Notes: generated by a model from the sequence alone, not told the origin. Shown: positions 30,215-39,005, counted from the stretch's first letter. The stretch is DNA of 64,000 nt from Bacteroides sp. 214 (GCF_010501015.1 NZ_QVML01000007.1:131772-195771); one strand, 5' to 3'. Program-made: numbers and translations.

Positions 30215-31372
30215 ATGACAAAAAGAGATTACTACGAGGTTCTTGAGGTTGAGAAAACCGCGACTGCCGATGAGATAAAGAAAGCTTATCGCAAAAAAGC
30301 TATTCAGTATCACCCTGATAAGAATCCGGATGATAAAGAGGCGGAAGAAAAATTTAAGGAAGCTGCCGAGGCGTATGAAGTACTTAGCAACCCCGATAAA
30401 CGTGCGCGATACGACCAGTTTGGTCATGCCGGTGTGGGTGGAGCAGCCGGAAATGGCGGACCTTTCGGAGGTTTTAGTGGCGGTGGTATGTCTATGGATG
30501 ACATATTTTCTATGTTTGGCGATATATTTGGTGGACATAGCGGAGGCTTTAGTGGTTTTGGTGGTGGCAGTCAGCGTAGACGTTTTCGCGGGTCAGACCT
30601 TCGTGTAAAGGTGAAGCTAAATCTGAAAGAAGTATCTACCGGGGTTGAGAAGAAGTTCAAACTCAAGAAATATGTGGAATGTAACCACTGTCATGGTTCT
30701 GGTGCTGAAGGAAGCAGCGGCGTAGAGACTTGTGCTACTTGTAAAGGTAGTGGCTCTGTTATCCGCAACCAGCAAACAATATTGGGCACAATGCAAACTC
30801 GCACTACTTGTCCTACCTGTAATGGTGAAGGAACCACCGTTAAAGAAAAATGTAAGGTTTGTAGTGGCGATGGTATTGTACATGGCGAAGAAGTAGTAAC
30901 TGTGAAGATTCCGGCAGGTGTTGCCGAAGGTATGCAACTCTCCATGAGTGGTAAAGGAAATGCTGGAAAACACAACGGAGTAGCAGGCGATCTGCTTATT
31001 CAGGTAGAAGAAGAACAACATCCCGACTTAATTCGTGATGATAATGACCTTATTTACAACTTGCTGCTTAGTTTCCCAACTGCTGCTCTTGGTGGTACAG
31101 TAGAGATTCCTACTATTGATAACAAGGTAAAAGTAAAAATTGATTCGGGCACACAACCAGGCAAAGTTCTTCGTTTGCGTGGTAAAGGATTGCCTAGCGT
31201 AAATAGCTATGGGGTAGGAGACTTGCTAGTAAATGTAAGTATCTATGTGCCCGAAGCATTGAATAAAGAAGAGAAAAGCGAGCTCGAAAAGATGGAAAAT
31301 TCGGACAACTTTAAGCCGAACACATCGGTAAAAGAAAAAATCTTTAAGAAGTTTAAGAATTTCTTTGATTAA
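30215..31372 (+). CDS. dnaJ: Chaperone DnaJ
   Basis: DnaJ stimulates the DnaK ATPase and delivers substrates. The 385-residue protein has the J domain ([23 protein letters not shown] near 33-35), a Gly/Phe-rich linker (about 75-120), a zinc-finger domain with four CxxCxGxG-type repeats ([32 protein letters not shown]), and a C-terminal substrate domain. It is a full type I DnaJ. Confidence 0.97.
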   Translation: MTKRDYYEVLEVEKTATADEIKKAYRKKAIQYHPDKNPDDKEAEEKFKEAAEAYEVLSNPDKRARYDQFGHAGVGGAAGNGGPFGGFSGGGMSMDDIFSMFGDIFGGHSGGFSGFGGGSQRRRFRGSDLRVKVKLNLKEVSTGVEKKFKLKKYVECNHCHGSGAEGSSGVETCATCKGSGSVIRNQQTILGTMQTRTTCPTCNGEGTTVKEKCKVCSGDGIVHGEEVVTVKIPAGVAEGMQLSMSGKGNAGKHNGVAGDLLIQVEEEQHPDLIRDDNDLIYNLLLSFPTAALGGTVEIPTIDNKVKVKIDSGTQPGKVLRLRGKGLPSVNSYGVGDLLVNVSIYVPEALNKEEKSELEKMENSDNFKPNTSVKEKIFKKFKNFFD

Positions 31373-31400
31373 TAATCAGCAAAGACAGGAGCTAAAAAGA

Positions 31401-31432
31401 AAAGGGTGTGCCAGAAGGTGCATCCTTTTTTT
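31401..31432 (+). terminator. Terminator after dnaJ
   Basis: AAAGGGTGTGCC (31401-31412) pairs imperfectly with GGTGCATCCTTT (31417-31428) around AGAA, and a T-run follows. Confidence 0.75.
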
Positions 31433-31465
31433 GTTCAATACCTTTCTTTATATCAGAAATTCCTC

Positions 31466-31473
31466 TACTTTTG
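31466..31473 (+). promoter_or_regulatory. -7 box of the UPF0316 gene
   Basis: TACTTTTG fits TAnnTTTG, with the near-consensus TTTC at 31443-31446 upstream. The ATG is at 31519. Confidence 0.45.
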
Positions 31474-31518
31474 TATTTAAATAAACTCTGAATCAGTAAC
31501 TTCTATTTTTGAATCTTT

Positions 31519-32079
31519 ATGTTTGACTTTTTAGATACTTATCCATGGCTATTGCCGATTATCATTTTCTTTGGACGTATCTGTGACGTAACGTTAGGTA
31601 CCCTTCGTATTATTTTTGTTTCTAAAGGAGAAAAACGAAAAGCACCTTTAGTGGGCTTTTTTGAAGTGTTTATCTGGGTAGTGGTTATCTCACAAGTCTT
31701 TTCGCATGCCGATAGCATCATTTCCTATCTTTCGTATGCTGCCGGTTATGCTGCTGGTAACTATATTGGGATTTTGGTAGAACATAAAATTGCGTTTGGC
31801 TATCAACTTTATCGTGTCTATACCAAGAAAAACGGAAAAGAACTTGCACAACTACTTAATGCCCACGGCTATGGTTCAACACTTATTCATGGCGAAGGCG
31901 TTATCTCTGAAGTAGAAATTATCGAAACTGTGATAAGCCGTAAGGCACAGAAAGAAGTTACTGCAATCATTGAGCAGTTTGACACAAAAGCGTTTTACCT
32001 TGTAGAAGATATACGTTCTAAACAGAAAGGTATATTCGCAATGAGTACGGCAGCAGGGATGCCACGACTGGGAAAATAG
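31519..32079 (+). CDS. UPF0316 / DUF2179 membrane protein
   Basis: The 186-residue protein has about three N-terminal membrane helices (PWLLPIIIFFGRICDVTLGT, about 9-28; another near 44-62; another near 68-87) and a C-terminal cytoplasmic domain of about 80 residues with the DUF2179 pattern (NAHGYGSTLIHGEGV). It matches the UPF0316 family, whose function is not known. It stands between its own promoter and the next gene 31 bp later, which could be cotranscribed. Confidence 0.85.
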   Translation: MFDFLDTYPWLLPIIIFFGRICDVTLGTLRIIFVSKGEKRKAPLVGFFEVFIWVVVISQVFSHADSIISYLSYAAGYAAGNYIGILVEHKIAFGYQLYRVYTKKNGKELAQLLNAHGYGSTLIHGEGVISEVEIIETVISRKAQKEVTAIIEQFDTKAFYLVEDIRSKQKGIFAMSTAAGMPRLGK

Positions 32080-32110
32080 GGACTATGTCTGCTTAATACC
32101 TTGAAATGCA

Positions 32111-32563
32111 ATGAAGAATAATAGCTCTAACAAAGAATGCCTCACTGTTCTTCCGACCGATTATCATGGTCAGGGATATACAAAAGGACACTTCAAACAG
32201 GTGTACGAAGCATTAATAAAACCGGCTATTCTGAAAGCCGGAATGAAGCCCACAAGTAGCTATGACTTTGTTACTGATGGCATTGAAGGCGTAGATCGCA
32301 CTTTCATTATTGATAAACTGATGAGTGCGGCAGTTGTAATCTTTGATTTAAGTACGGAGCATTATGACATTGTTACCGGATTGAAAATCAGGCAGGCTTT
32401 TGATAATAAACCAACTATTTTCCTGAAAGACGACCAAACACTTATAAAAGAGACAGACCTTAAAGGACTGGATTATATAACATATCCTGCTGCCTGCGAT
32501 TCCACCCAAATGGAAAAACTATCGCTTAAGCTCTTATTTTTGTTGTTGAATATGAACAAGTAA
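32111..32563 (+). CDS. Small protein resembling TIR/nucleoside deoxyribosyltransferase-like domains
   Basis: I do not recognise this 150-residue protein with certainty. It follows the pattern of TIR-like/nucleoside 2-deoxyribosyltransferase-like domains: a first strand LTVLPTDY, an FKQVYEALIKPAILKAGMKP helix, then IDKLMSAAVVIFDLSTEHYDIVTGLKIRQAF and a KPTIFLKD strand. In related enzymes the segment after the DLS/DLT strand reads NPNVFYELG and its Glu is catalytic; here that place reads HYDIVTGLK, so the Glu is absent. It has no signal or membrane helix. It may be a ligand-binding or inactive relative. It is 31 bp after the UPF0316 gene. Confidence 0.6.
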   Translation: MKNNSSNKECLTVLPTDYHGQGYTKGHFKQVYEALIKPAILKAGMKPTSSYDFVTDGIEGVDRTFIIDKLMSAAVVIFDLSTEHYDIVTGLKIRQAFDNKPTIFLKDDQTLIKETDLKGLDYITYPAACDSTQMEKLSLKLLFLLLNMNK

Positions 32564-32578
32564 TAGAGTTAAACGACA

Positions 32579-33784
32579 TCAAGGAACTGTAACAAACATC
32601 TCCTTAATCCGCTCAAAGTCTCCATCTGTTGGTTCGGGAACAATCTTAAGCAGATGTGCCAACATGGCATATATATCTACATTTACAAACTCGCCAGCAG
32701 TATGGTTTTTCTTAAAGTCGGGACCATACGCGCGAAACACTACTTGCATATCAGGGTGTTGCGGGAAGTAACCATGCGCGCCTGCTATTGTCAATGGGCT
32801 GTTGCCAAATTCCCAACCGGTCTTGGGAGCAACAATGATATCACCTATGCGGTTGCTTGTGCCATAACAAAGTTCGGCTGGTATATCTTCTTTCTTCCAA
32901 ACGTAAATGTTCTCCACATTCTTCAACGCATTGTAAACCGAATCGCGGAATCCTTCCTTTGTAAAGATGGATGTAGGACGGTTGCCAATTACCATCTCGC
33001 ACCACTCGGATTGTAGGTAGTCGGCGCTGTTTATGTAGCGTTCGGCAGAAACATCAGTCATGCCGTGGTCTGAGGTCACAATCAAATTAACACGATTGGC
33101 AAAGGGAAGCTCGGTTATTCGTTGCATAGCTATTCCTACTAAGCTATCCAATGCGTATATAACCCTATTCATGGAGTCTTTATTGCAAGGTCCGTAATGA
33201 TGTCCGGCACCATCTGGCTCGTCTATATAGGTCATTACGAGGTGTGGACGCTCTTCTTCGGGTAACGTCAGGATATTAATAGTGGCTTCTATACGCTCTC
33301 CGAAAGTAAGGCGTGGTGTGTCTGTCCATGTTTTGTAATAGGTTGGATACATATCTTTAATGCGCACATCGGAACCTACCCAGTAGAAATTTGCCGTTTT
33401 CACACCTTGTTTCTGTGCTGTAATCCAAATAGGCTCACCAAGGAAGTACTTCGGGTTGTATCGGGCAGTAGTGTCGCTCATATGGAACACAGTGTTTTCT
33501 TCGGTATCCCAGAAGGTGTTGTTCACTATTCCGTTATGATTGGGCACCAAACCGGTAGCCAACGTGTAATGGTTGGGAAACGTCGAAGCAGGATAGGAGG
33601 GGAGCATACGTGCGCTTACACCCATATTGGCCATCTTGTCCAGATTGGGTGTGTTGTACATATCAGTATAATCCCACCGGAAGCCATCTAAAGAAATGAT
33701 AACAGTGTAGTTGGGCTCTTTTTGTTGGGAAGTGCATGCTTGCAGTGCACAGCAGAGCGTCAGCAGGAGTATCAGTTTTTTCAT
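32579..33784 (-). CDS. Lipoprotein nucleotide pyrophosphatase/phosphodiesterase (alkaline phosphatase superfamily)
   Basis: The 401-residue protein opens with a lipoprotein signal whose lipobox is LQAC (Cys17). The mature part has VIISLDGFRWDY with Asp33 as a metal ligand, and PASTFPNHYTLATG with Thr68 as the predicted nucleophile, as in the NPP (type I phosphodiesterase) family. YIDEPDGAGHHYG and VTSDHGMTDV supply further metal ligands. It probably cleaves nucleotide or other phosphodiesters in the periplasm or at the outer membrane. It is 3 bp after the GNAT gene on the same strand and likely cotranscribed with it. Confidence 0.9.
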   Translation of the reverse strand: MKKLILLLTLCCALQACTSQQKEPNYTVIISLDGFRWDYTDMYNTPNLDKMANMGVSARMLPSYPASTFPNHYTLATGLVPNHNGIVNNTFWDTEENTVFHMSDTTARYNPKYFLGEPIWITAQKQGVKTANFYWVGSDVRIKDMYPTYYKTWTDTPRLTFGERIEATINILTLPEEERPHLVMTYIDEPDGAGHHYGPCNKDSMNRVIYALDSLVGIAMQRITELPFANRVNLIVTSDHGMTDVSAERYINSADYLQSEWCEMVIGNRPTSIFTKEGFRDSVYNALKNVENIYVWKKEDIPAELCYGTSNRIGDIIVAPKTGWEFGNSPLTIAGAHGYFPQHPDMQVVFRAYGPDFKKNHTAGEFVNVDIYAMLAHLLKIVPEPTDGDFERIKEMFVTVP

Positions 33785-33787
33785 GTT

Positions 33788-34285
33788 TTAGATATTAATT
33801 CCCATGATGTAATCATTCATATAGAAACCATTGCCTATGTGGAAGTCTCCTTGGCGTAGTTTGCGCATACCCAACCTTTCGTAAAACTGCACAGCTTTAT
33901 TATTGCGGTTTACATTGAGTTCCATCATGCAAGGGGTGGGGTGTACTTCTTTAATGTAAGCAATGGCTTGCCTGAACAAGAAACCACCAACGCCATGTCC
34001 TTGGAAGCCGGGTAGAACATATATCTTTTGCAGATGAAACAAATCCTTATCTTCTTGCTCTATAGAGAGATAACCACAAGGTTCGTCTCCTTTGTAGGCT
34101 ATAAAGTACACATGCCCGTCTACTTCTATTTGCTTGCGGATTTGTTCGGGTGCATACATCCATTGCATCATGTACTCTAGTTGTTCGGGCGAAAGTAACT
34201 CCCGGTAGGTATGTGGAAATACGCTGTGTGCCAATTCGTTTATCAGTTGGCAATCGGCTACGGTAGCTTTTCTTATTGTTAGCAT
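33788..34285 (-). CDS. GNAT-family N-acetyltransferase
   Basis: The 165-residue protein has the GNAT fold: ATVADCQLINELAHSVF at the start, motif A in LQKIYVLPGFQGHGVGGFLFRQA with the acetyl-CoA pyrophosphate loop QGHGVG (about 97-102), and MELNVNRNNKAVQFYERLGM near the end. It transfers acetyl from acetyl-CoA to an amine; the substrate is unknown. It forms a two-gene minus-strand unit with the phosphodiesterase. Confidence 0.92.
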   Translation of the reverse strand: MLTIRKATVADCQLINELAHSVFPHTYRELLSPEQLEYMMQWMYAPEQIRKQIEVDGHVYFIAYKGDEPCGYLSIEQEDKDLFHLQKIYVLPGFQGHGVGGFLFRQAIAYIKEVHPTPCMMELNVNRNNKAVQFYERLGMRKLRQGDFHIGNGFYMNDYIMGINI

Positions 34286-34306
34286 ATTGATGTTTTTATT
34301 GTGAAG

Positions 34307-34314
34307 CGAAATTA
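34307..34314 (-). promoter_or_regulatory. Possible -7 box of the GNAT-phosphodiesterase pair
   Basis: The minus-strand sequence TAATTTCG is one mismatch from TAnnTTTG and equals the box proposed for serC. It is 22 bp before the GNAT start. Confidence 0.35.
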
Positions 34315-34558
34315 GGAAATTTCTTTAAGACCATTGAATCTTTTTCTCATTTTTTTGTTCTTGTAAACTAAAAGCACCATTACGACCTTAGGTGAAGTAG
34401 GGCGATTGTGTTGAAATGATAGTGAAATAGGTTCTTTGAGGTGTTGATAGATGGTTTCTGCTATCTTTTTGTTTTTGGCTCATTCTATTTCTCTAACTTT
34501 TATTTCTCACGAATGTGCCCTACAAGCCTTGTGGAAGGGATTGTTTGGGGCGAAAAGT

Positions 34559-34743
34559 GCTTATGGACGAACTGTTCTCTGCCATAAGCAAACGAACCGT
34601 CTGCCATAAGCTCGCAGAGCGTTTGCTTATGGCAGACAGCTGTTCATCCATAAGCAGAGAAAGAAAAGTTGACTGTGTTTAAATATGGAACTGACTGTGT
34701 TCTTTCTATGTTCTGACTGAGTTCTTATTCAAAACTCAGTCAG
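34559..34743. repeat. 22-bp-phased intergenic array with in-place inverted heptamers
   Basis: Units start exactly every 22 bp: CTTATGG at 34560, CCATAAG at 34582 and 34604, CTTATGG at 34626, CCATAAG at 34648, then TGACTGT at about 34670 and 34692, TGACTGA at 34714 and TCAGTCA at 34736. CTTATGG is the reverse complement of CCATAAG, and TCAGTCA that of TGACTGA, so the heptamer flips while the 22-bp phase is kept. The 14-15 bp between heptamers vary. An ACAAGCCTTGT sequence lies on each side (34522-34532 and 34757-34767). Confidence 0.8.
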
Positions 34744-35022
34744 AAAAATACGTCCCACAAGCCTTGTATGGCTTGTTTTGAATAAGACGAGTGTTTTTTA
34801 CACTATTTGAGGCGTTTTTCCTTAAGCTGATTTCCTGCGATTTTTTCTGTCCATGCGTTGGTTTCTCTCATTTATCGCATTCTCGGAGGCTTTAGCAAAA
34901 TGATAGTTTGGAGTAGTTACTGTTTACTTCGGACGTTAATATTCTTCGATGACTCCAATTCAAAAGCCATCAACTATAACTGCTATTCTCTTTATTTGGT
35001 AGTTAATAAAAGATAAATTACA

Positions 35023-35043
35023 GTACTATGTTTTGCATAGTAC
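35023..35043. promoter_or_regulatory. Perfect dyad over the padR -33 element, likely PadR operator
   Basis: GTACTATG (35023-35030), TTTTG, CATAGTAC (35036-35043): a perfect 8-bp inverted repeat with a 5-bp centre. The TTTG at its centre is also the -33 element of the promoter, so a bound dimer would block RNA polymerase. The size and shape suit a PadR-family dimer; binding itself is inferred. Confidence 0.65.
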
Positions 35044-35063
35044 CAAAGTAATACATAGATTTG
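35032..35063 (+). promoter_or_regulatory. padR-pspC promoter
   Basis: TTTG at 35032-35035, a 20-bp spacer, and TAGATTTG at 35056-35063 fit the Bacteroidetes -33/-7 consensus. The padR ATG follows at 35086. It is the best complete promoter in the window. Confidence 0.7.
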
Positions 35064-35085
35064 TGCAGAAATTAATACTAACCAT

Positions 35086-35412
35086 ATGAATGCAGACAAT
35101 GTAAAATCGCAAATGAGAAAGGGGATGCTCGAATATTGCATCTTACTTTTGCTACGCAAAGAGCAGGCTTATGCTTCGGATATCATCCAGAAACTAAAAG
35201 AAGCACAGCTTATTGTTGTAGAAGGAACGCTCTATCCGTTGCTGACAAGGTTGAAGAATTCGGACTTGCTTAGTTATGAATGGGTAGAATCAACGCAAGG
35301 ACCGCCTCGTAAATATTACAGGCTAACAGAGAGTGGGGAGGTTTTTCTGTGTGAGTTGGAACTGGCATGGAAGGAACTGAACGATACGGTAAATCATTTA
35401 GCAACAAACTAA
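35086..35412 (+). CDS. PadR-family transcriptional regulator
   Basis: The 108-residue protein is a short PadR regulator: a winged helix with QMRKGMLEYCILLLLRKEQAYASDIIQKL, the wing GTLYPLLTRLKNSDLLSYEW, and PPRKYYRLTESG, followed by one short dimerisation helix. Such proteins repress their own operon and respond to envelope stress or toxic compounds. Its promoter carries a perfect dyad. It is 12 bp ahead of a PspC-domain membrane protein, so it probably controls that gene. Confidence 0.92.
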   Translation: MNADNVKSQMRKGMLEYCILLLLRKEQAYASDIIQKLKEAQLIVVEGTLYPLLTRLKNSDLLSYEWVESTQGPPRKYYRLTESGEVFLCELELAWKELNDTVNHLATN

Positions 35413-35424
35413 TAACTATATAAA

Positions 35425-36504
35425 ATGAAAAAGACACTTACAGTAAATCTTGGCGGAACTGTTTATAATATAGATGAGGACGCTTATGGCTTGTTAGATG
35501 AATACTTGTCTAACCTGCGCTTACACTTTGCGAAAGAAGAAGGTGGCGAAGAGATTGTAAACGATATAGAGACACGTATCTCCGAATTGTTTCAAGAAAA
35601 AATAACCAATACCAGCTATCAGGTAGTAACCATTGCAGTAGTTGAAGAAATAATAAAACGCATGGGTAAGCCCGAAGAGCTAACCGATGATGAGGAGGAA
35701 AAGCAAAGCGAATCAACCAAGCAGTATCAATACGATTCTTCGACCAAAAGGCAGTCGGAAACCCGTAAAGGACTTTATAGAAACCCCGACGATAAGATTC
35801 TTGGTGGTGTGTTTGGTGGCTTGGCTGCTTATTTGGGTTGGGATGCTACATTGCTTCGACTGGTTATGTTGTTTGCACTGTTGTTCGCAGTAGGATCTTT
35901 AATTCCTATCTACATTGTCTGTTGGATATTTATCCCTTTGGCGCGCACAGCTACCGAAAAGCTAAATATGCGTGGCGAGGCTGTTACCATGGAAAATATA
36001 GGGAAGACAGTAACCGATAGTTTTGAAAAAGCATCTAACGGGGTAAATGAATTTATCAAATCGGATAAGCCGCGTACGTTTTTTCAGAAGCTAGCCGATG
36101 TATTGGTTTCCATTGCCGGATTCTTGATAAAGATTCTTTTGGTTATCATAGCCATTGTTTGCAGTCCGTTGTTAATTGTTCTGGGCGTTGTGTTTGTAGC
36201 ATTGATAATTGCCGGTATTGCTGTGATAATAGGAGGCGGTGCGGTACTCTATGAAGCTTTCCCAACAGTAGAATGGGGTTTCCTTTCGGCAGGACCGATG
36301 GCTACTATTGTAGCCAGCATTGCCGGTGTAATACTTGTGGGTATTCCGTTGGTTAGCCTTGTCTTTACAATTCTTCGTGGCACATTCAATTGGCAACCTA
36401 TGGGAAGCGGATTGAAATGGACGCTTTTTATCATGTGGGTGGTAAGTAGTATAATCTTTATATGTACGTTGGCAGAACAAAATTGGCAGGTTCCTTTTTG
36501 GTGA
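35425..36504 (+). CDS. PspC-domain membrane protein
   Basis: The 359-residue protein starts with a soluble region (about 1-110, with coils and an acidic stretch DDEEEKQSE), then has a PspC domain near 113-175 (KGLYRNPDDKILGGVFGGLAAYLGWD and the following helices), then four or five more membrane helices. PspC proteins sense or buffer inner-membrane stress. With the PadR regulator it forms a common Bacteroidetes two-gene unit. The last codons lie in the left arm of the hairpin at 36483-36514. Confidence 0.88.
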   Translation: MKKTLTVNLGGTVYNIDEDAYGLLDEYLSNLRLHFAKEEGGEEIVNDIETRISELFQEKITNTSYQVVTIAVVEEIIKRMGKPEELTDDEEEKQSESTKQYQYDSSTKRQSETRKGLYRNPDDKILGGVFGGLAAYLGWDATLLRLVMLFALLFAVGSLIPIYIVCWIFIPLARTATEKLNMRGEAVTMENIGKTVTDSFEKASNGVNEFIKSDKPRTFFQKLADVLVSIAGFLIKILLVIIAIVCSPLLIVLGVVFVALIIAGIAVIIGGGAVLYEAFPTVEWGFLSAGPMATIVASIAGVILVGIPLVSLVFTILRGTFNWQPMGSGLKWTLFIMWVVSSIIFICTLAEQNWQVPFW

Positions 36505-36514
36505 AACCTGCCAA
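36483..36514. terminator. Hairpin between convergent pspC-type gene and dnaB
   Basis: TTGGCAGGTT (36483-36492) pairs perfectly with AACCTGCCAA (36505-36514) around a 12-nt loop that contains the stop codon of the PspC gene. There is no clear T-run, so its strength as an intrinsic terminator is uncertain. Confidence 0.5.
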
Positions 36515-36526
36515 GCATATATTGAT

Positions 36527-38053
36527 TTAGAAGGGTAAATTCTCATCAGAAATAGGAGGGGGCACATCATTCTGCGGTGGTGTGTTCCCTCTTTCGTTTA
36601 CCAGTGAGGCTCTACTCATAACCCCCTCTGATGGTAATGGTATGATTAAGTCATCATCCGGATTCTGGAAGCGGGCATATTCTCCTTTAAATCGCAACAA
36701 GACATCGCCTACCGCACCGTTACGATGCTTGGCAATGATAATCTCTGCCATTCCCCTTAGGTCTTTTCCTTCGTGTTCGTATATTTTGTAATACTCCGGT
36801 CGGTGTATAAAACAAACCATATCGGCATCCTGTTCGATAGCTCCCGATTCGCGAAGATCGCTCAGTTGCGGACGCTTTCCTTCGGCTCCTTCGCGACTTT
36901 CAACACCACGATTTAACTGTGACAGCGCAATGATAGGAACATTTAATTCTTTGGCAAGTCCTTTCAGCGAACGCGAAATGGTACTTACCTCTTCTTGGCG
37001 GCTACCAAAAGACATACCGCTGGCGTTCATCAACTGCAAGTAGTCAATGATGATAACTTCCACACCGTGCTCGCGTACCAATCTTCGGGCTTTCGTGCGG
37101 AGTTCAAAAACCGATAGAGAAGGAGTGTCATCCACATACAGAGGCGCGTCTACCAACTCTTTCAATTTATAATCCAGTTGATGCCATTCGTGTGCAGCGA
37201 GCTGTCCACTCTTTATCTTTTCGCCGGTTATTTCGCAAACATTCACAATCAAGCGGTTAACCAACTGTACGTTACTCATTTCGAGCGAGAACAAAGCCAC
37301 CGGATGCCTGTAATTGACAGCAATATTCTTTGCCATAGAGAGAACGAAAGCAGTTTTACCCATGGCAGGACGAGCTGCAATAATGATAAGGTCGGACTTT
37401 TGCCAGCCGGATGTCATGCGGTCTAAAGCTGTGAATCCACTTTCCAAGCCACTCAACCCGTCGGTTCTTGCTGCTGCTTTTTGCAATAGCTTGTATGCTT
37501 CTTCGATAACAGGATTAATTTGCGTATAATCCTTCTTCATGTTCTGCTGCGAAATTTCAAAGAGATTGCCTTCGGCTTCTTGCATCAGGTCATCTACATC
37601 GAGAGTTTCGTCAAATGCTTTTGTTTGGATATTACTTGTAAACGTAATCAGTTCGCGCGCTAAGAATTTCTGTGCGATAATACGCGCGTGGTATTCTATG
37701 TGTGCCGAAGAAGCAACCTTACTGCTTAGTTGGGTGATGTAGAACGGACCTCCCACATTCTCCAAGTCGCCACGTTTGCGCAACTGCTCGGTTACAGTTA
37801 GTATGTCGATAGGCTCTTGCTTTATTGCCAGGTCGGTAATTGCAGAATAGATTAGCTGGTGAGCATGATCGTAGAATGTTTCCGGGCGAAGAATCTCGCT
37901 AACAAGCGAATAGGCATCCTTCTCAATCATTAATGCACCCAGAACTGCTTCCTCTAATTCTCGTGCTTGCGGTTGAATACGGCCATAGTCTCCAACAATA
38001 GGAATTTTGGTTTTGGTACTTCTGTTATTTGTGTATTTTCTGTTCTCTGCCAT
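36527..38053 (-). CDS. dnaB: Replicative DNA helicase
   Basis: DnaB unwinds DNA at the replication fork. I start at the ATG at 38053 (508 residues, MAENRKYTNN), because an upstream ATG at 38086 precedes the -7 box. The N-terminal domain has QARELEEAVLGALM. The RecA-like domain has Walker A ARPAMGKTAF, LFSLEMSNVQLVNR, and VIIIDYLQLM as Walker B, then ALSQLNRGVESR and SDLRESGAIEQDADMV. No intein interrupts it. The C-terminal tail is short and proline-rich. Confidence 0.96.
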   Translation of the reverse strand: MAENRKYTNNRSTKTKIPIVGDYGRIQPQARELEEAVLGALMIEKDAYSLVSEILRPETFYDHAHQLIYSAITDLAIKQEPIDILTVTEQLRKRGDLENVGGPFYITQLSSKVASSAHIEYHARIIAQKFLARELITFTSNIQTKAFDETLDVDDLMQEAEGNLFEISQQNMKKDYTQINPVIEEAYKLLQKAAARTDGLSGLESGFTALDRMTSGWQKSDLIIIAARPAMGKTAFVLSMAKNIAVNYRHPVALFSLEMSNVQLVNRLIVNVCEITGEKIKSGQLAAHEWHQLDYKLKELVDAPLYVDDTPSLSVFELRTKARRLVREHGVEVIIIDYLQLMNASGMSFGSRQEEVSTISRSLKGLAKELNVPIIALSQLNRGVESREGAEGKRPQLSDLRESGAIEQDADMVCFIHRPEYYKIYEHEGKDLRGMAEIIIAKHRNGAVGDVLLRFKGEYARFQNPDDDLIIPLPSEGVMSRASLVNERGNTPPQNDVPPPISDENLPF

Positions 38054-38074
38054 TATTATTTTTATTTGGGAAGG

Positions 38075-38082
38075 CAAATATA
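38075..38082 (-). promoter_or_regulatory. -7 box of dnaB
   Basis: The minus strand reads TATATTTG, a fit to TAnnTTTG, 21 bp before the ATG at 38053. It excludes the upstream ATG at 38086. Confidence 0.5.
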
Positions 38083-38147
38083 CCATTATCTAATTAGAAA
38101 AAAAGATGGAGTTATAAACAACCTGTTAATAACCCAAGCGAAAAGTG

Positions 38148-38155
38148 TATATTTG
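38148..38155 (+). promoter_or_regulatory. -7 box of ispE
   Basis: TATATTTG fits TAnnTTTG and lies 20 bp before the ispE ATG. It is divergent from the dnaB box. Confidence 0.5.
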
Positions 38156-38175
38156 CAAAAACTCATTACACTACT

Positions 38176-39003
38176 ATGATACTTTTCCCAAATGCTAAAA
38201 TAAATCTGGGGCTCAATATTGTTGAGAAACGCCCCGATGGATATCATAATCTCGAAACGGTTTTTTACCCCATTCCACTAAAAGACGCACTGGAAGTTGT
38301 AAAAGCAGAACCTGCTACCGGGCAAACAACTTTATCTGTTTCGGGTATTCAGATAGATGCTAATCCTGCCGATAATCTTGTCATGAAGGCATACGACTTG
38401 CTCAAAAAAGCATATTCGCTTCCACCGGTTGATATCTTTCTTTATAAACACATTCCCTTTGGGGCAGGCATTGGCGGTGGTTCTGCCGATGCTTCGTTTA
38501 TGCTCAAATTGCTCAACGATAAGTTCGGGTTGAACCTCTCTACGTTTGAGCTGGAGAGATATGCTGTTCAATTGGGTGCCGATTGCCCTTTCTTTATTCA
38601 AAACAAACCAATGTATGCCGAAGGAATAGGCGATTTGTTCTCTCCGGTTGATTTATCGTTAAAGGGTTATCGCTTTGTACTAATAAAACCGGATATACAT
38701 GTTTCTACACGTGATGCCTTTAGTACAATCAAACCGATTCGACCTCACCACCAGTTGAAAGAAGTTATCAAGAAGCCTATTGAACAATGGAAGGAGTATA
38801 TAACGAATGATTTTGAGAAGAGTGTTTTCCCATTATTTCCTGCCATTGCCGAAGTTAAACAAGAATTGTACAATAAGGGTGCGTTGTATGCTTCCATGAG
38901 TGGGTCGGGTTCTTCTGTATTTGGAATATTCCCGATTGGCTCTCCCGAAGTTTTGTTGGATAATAACGGAATGTTTTCTTTTCAGTGCATGTTGGAGGTG
39001 TAA
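38176..39003 (+). CDS. ispE: 4-diphosphocytidyl-2-C-methyl-D-erythritol kinase
   Basis: IspE phosphorylates CDP-methylerythritol in the MEP isoprenoid pathway. The 275-residue GHMP kinase has [29 protein letters not shown] at the N-terminus, the ATP loop [19 protein letters not shown], and the C-terminal [13 protein letters not shown]. Length and motifs are normal. It is a single gene divergent from dnaB. Confidence 0.96.
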   Translation: MILFPNAKINLGLNIVEKRPDGYHNLETVFYPIPLKDALEVVKAEPATGQTTLSVSGIQIDANPADNLVMKAYDLLKKAYSLPPVDIFLYKHIPFGAGIGGGSADASFMLKLLNDKFGLNLSTFELERYAVQLGADCPFFIQNKPMYAEGIGDLFSPVDLSLKGYRFVLIKPDIHVSTRDAFSTIKPIRPHHQLKEVIKKPIEQWKEYITNDFEKSVFPLFPAIAEVKQELYNKGALYASMSGSGSSVFGIFPIGSPEVLLDNNGMFSFQCMLEV

Positions 39004-39005
39004 GT

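Larger units (their letters stand above)
34286..35085. other. 800-bp divergent spacer, no gene supported
   Basis: Between the minus-strand GNAT gene and padR. It holds a possible GNAT promoter box, the 22-bp-phased array with its flanking ACAAGCCTTGT copies, and the PadR promoter/operator at its right end. No open frame with protein-like features was found. Confidence 0.7.

Noticed and set aside
34559-34743. CRISPR array
   Set aside because: The conserved part is only 7-8 bp, units invert, the total period is 22 bp, and no cas gene is nearby.
36172-36570. 132-codon open frame antisense to the PspC gene
   Set aside because: It overlaps the PspC gene and the hairpin; composition is not protein-like.
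38054-38086. Upstream ATG for dnaB at 38086
   Set aside because: It precedes the -7 box at 38082-38075, so it cannot be in the transcript.
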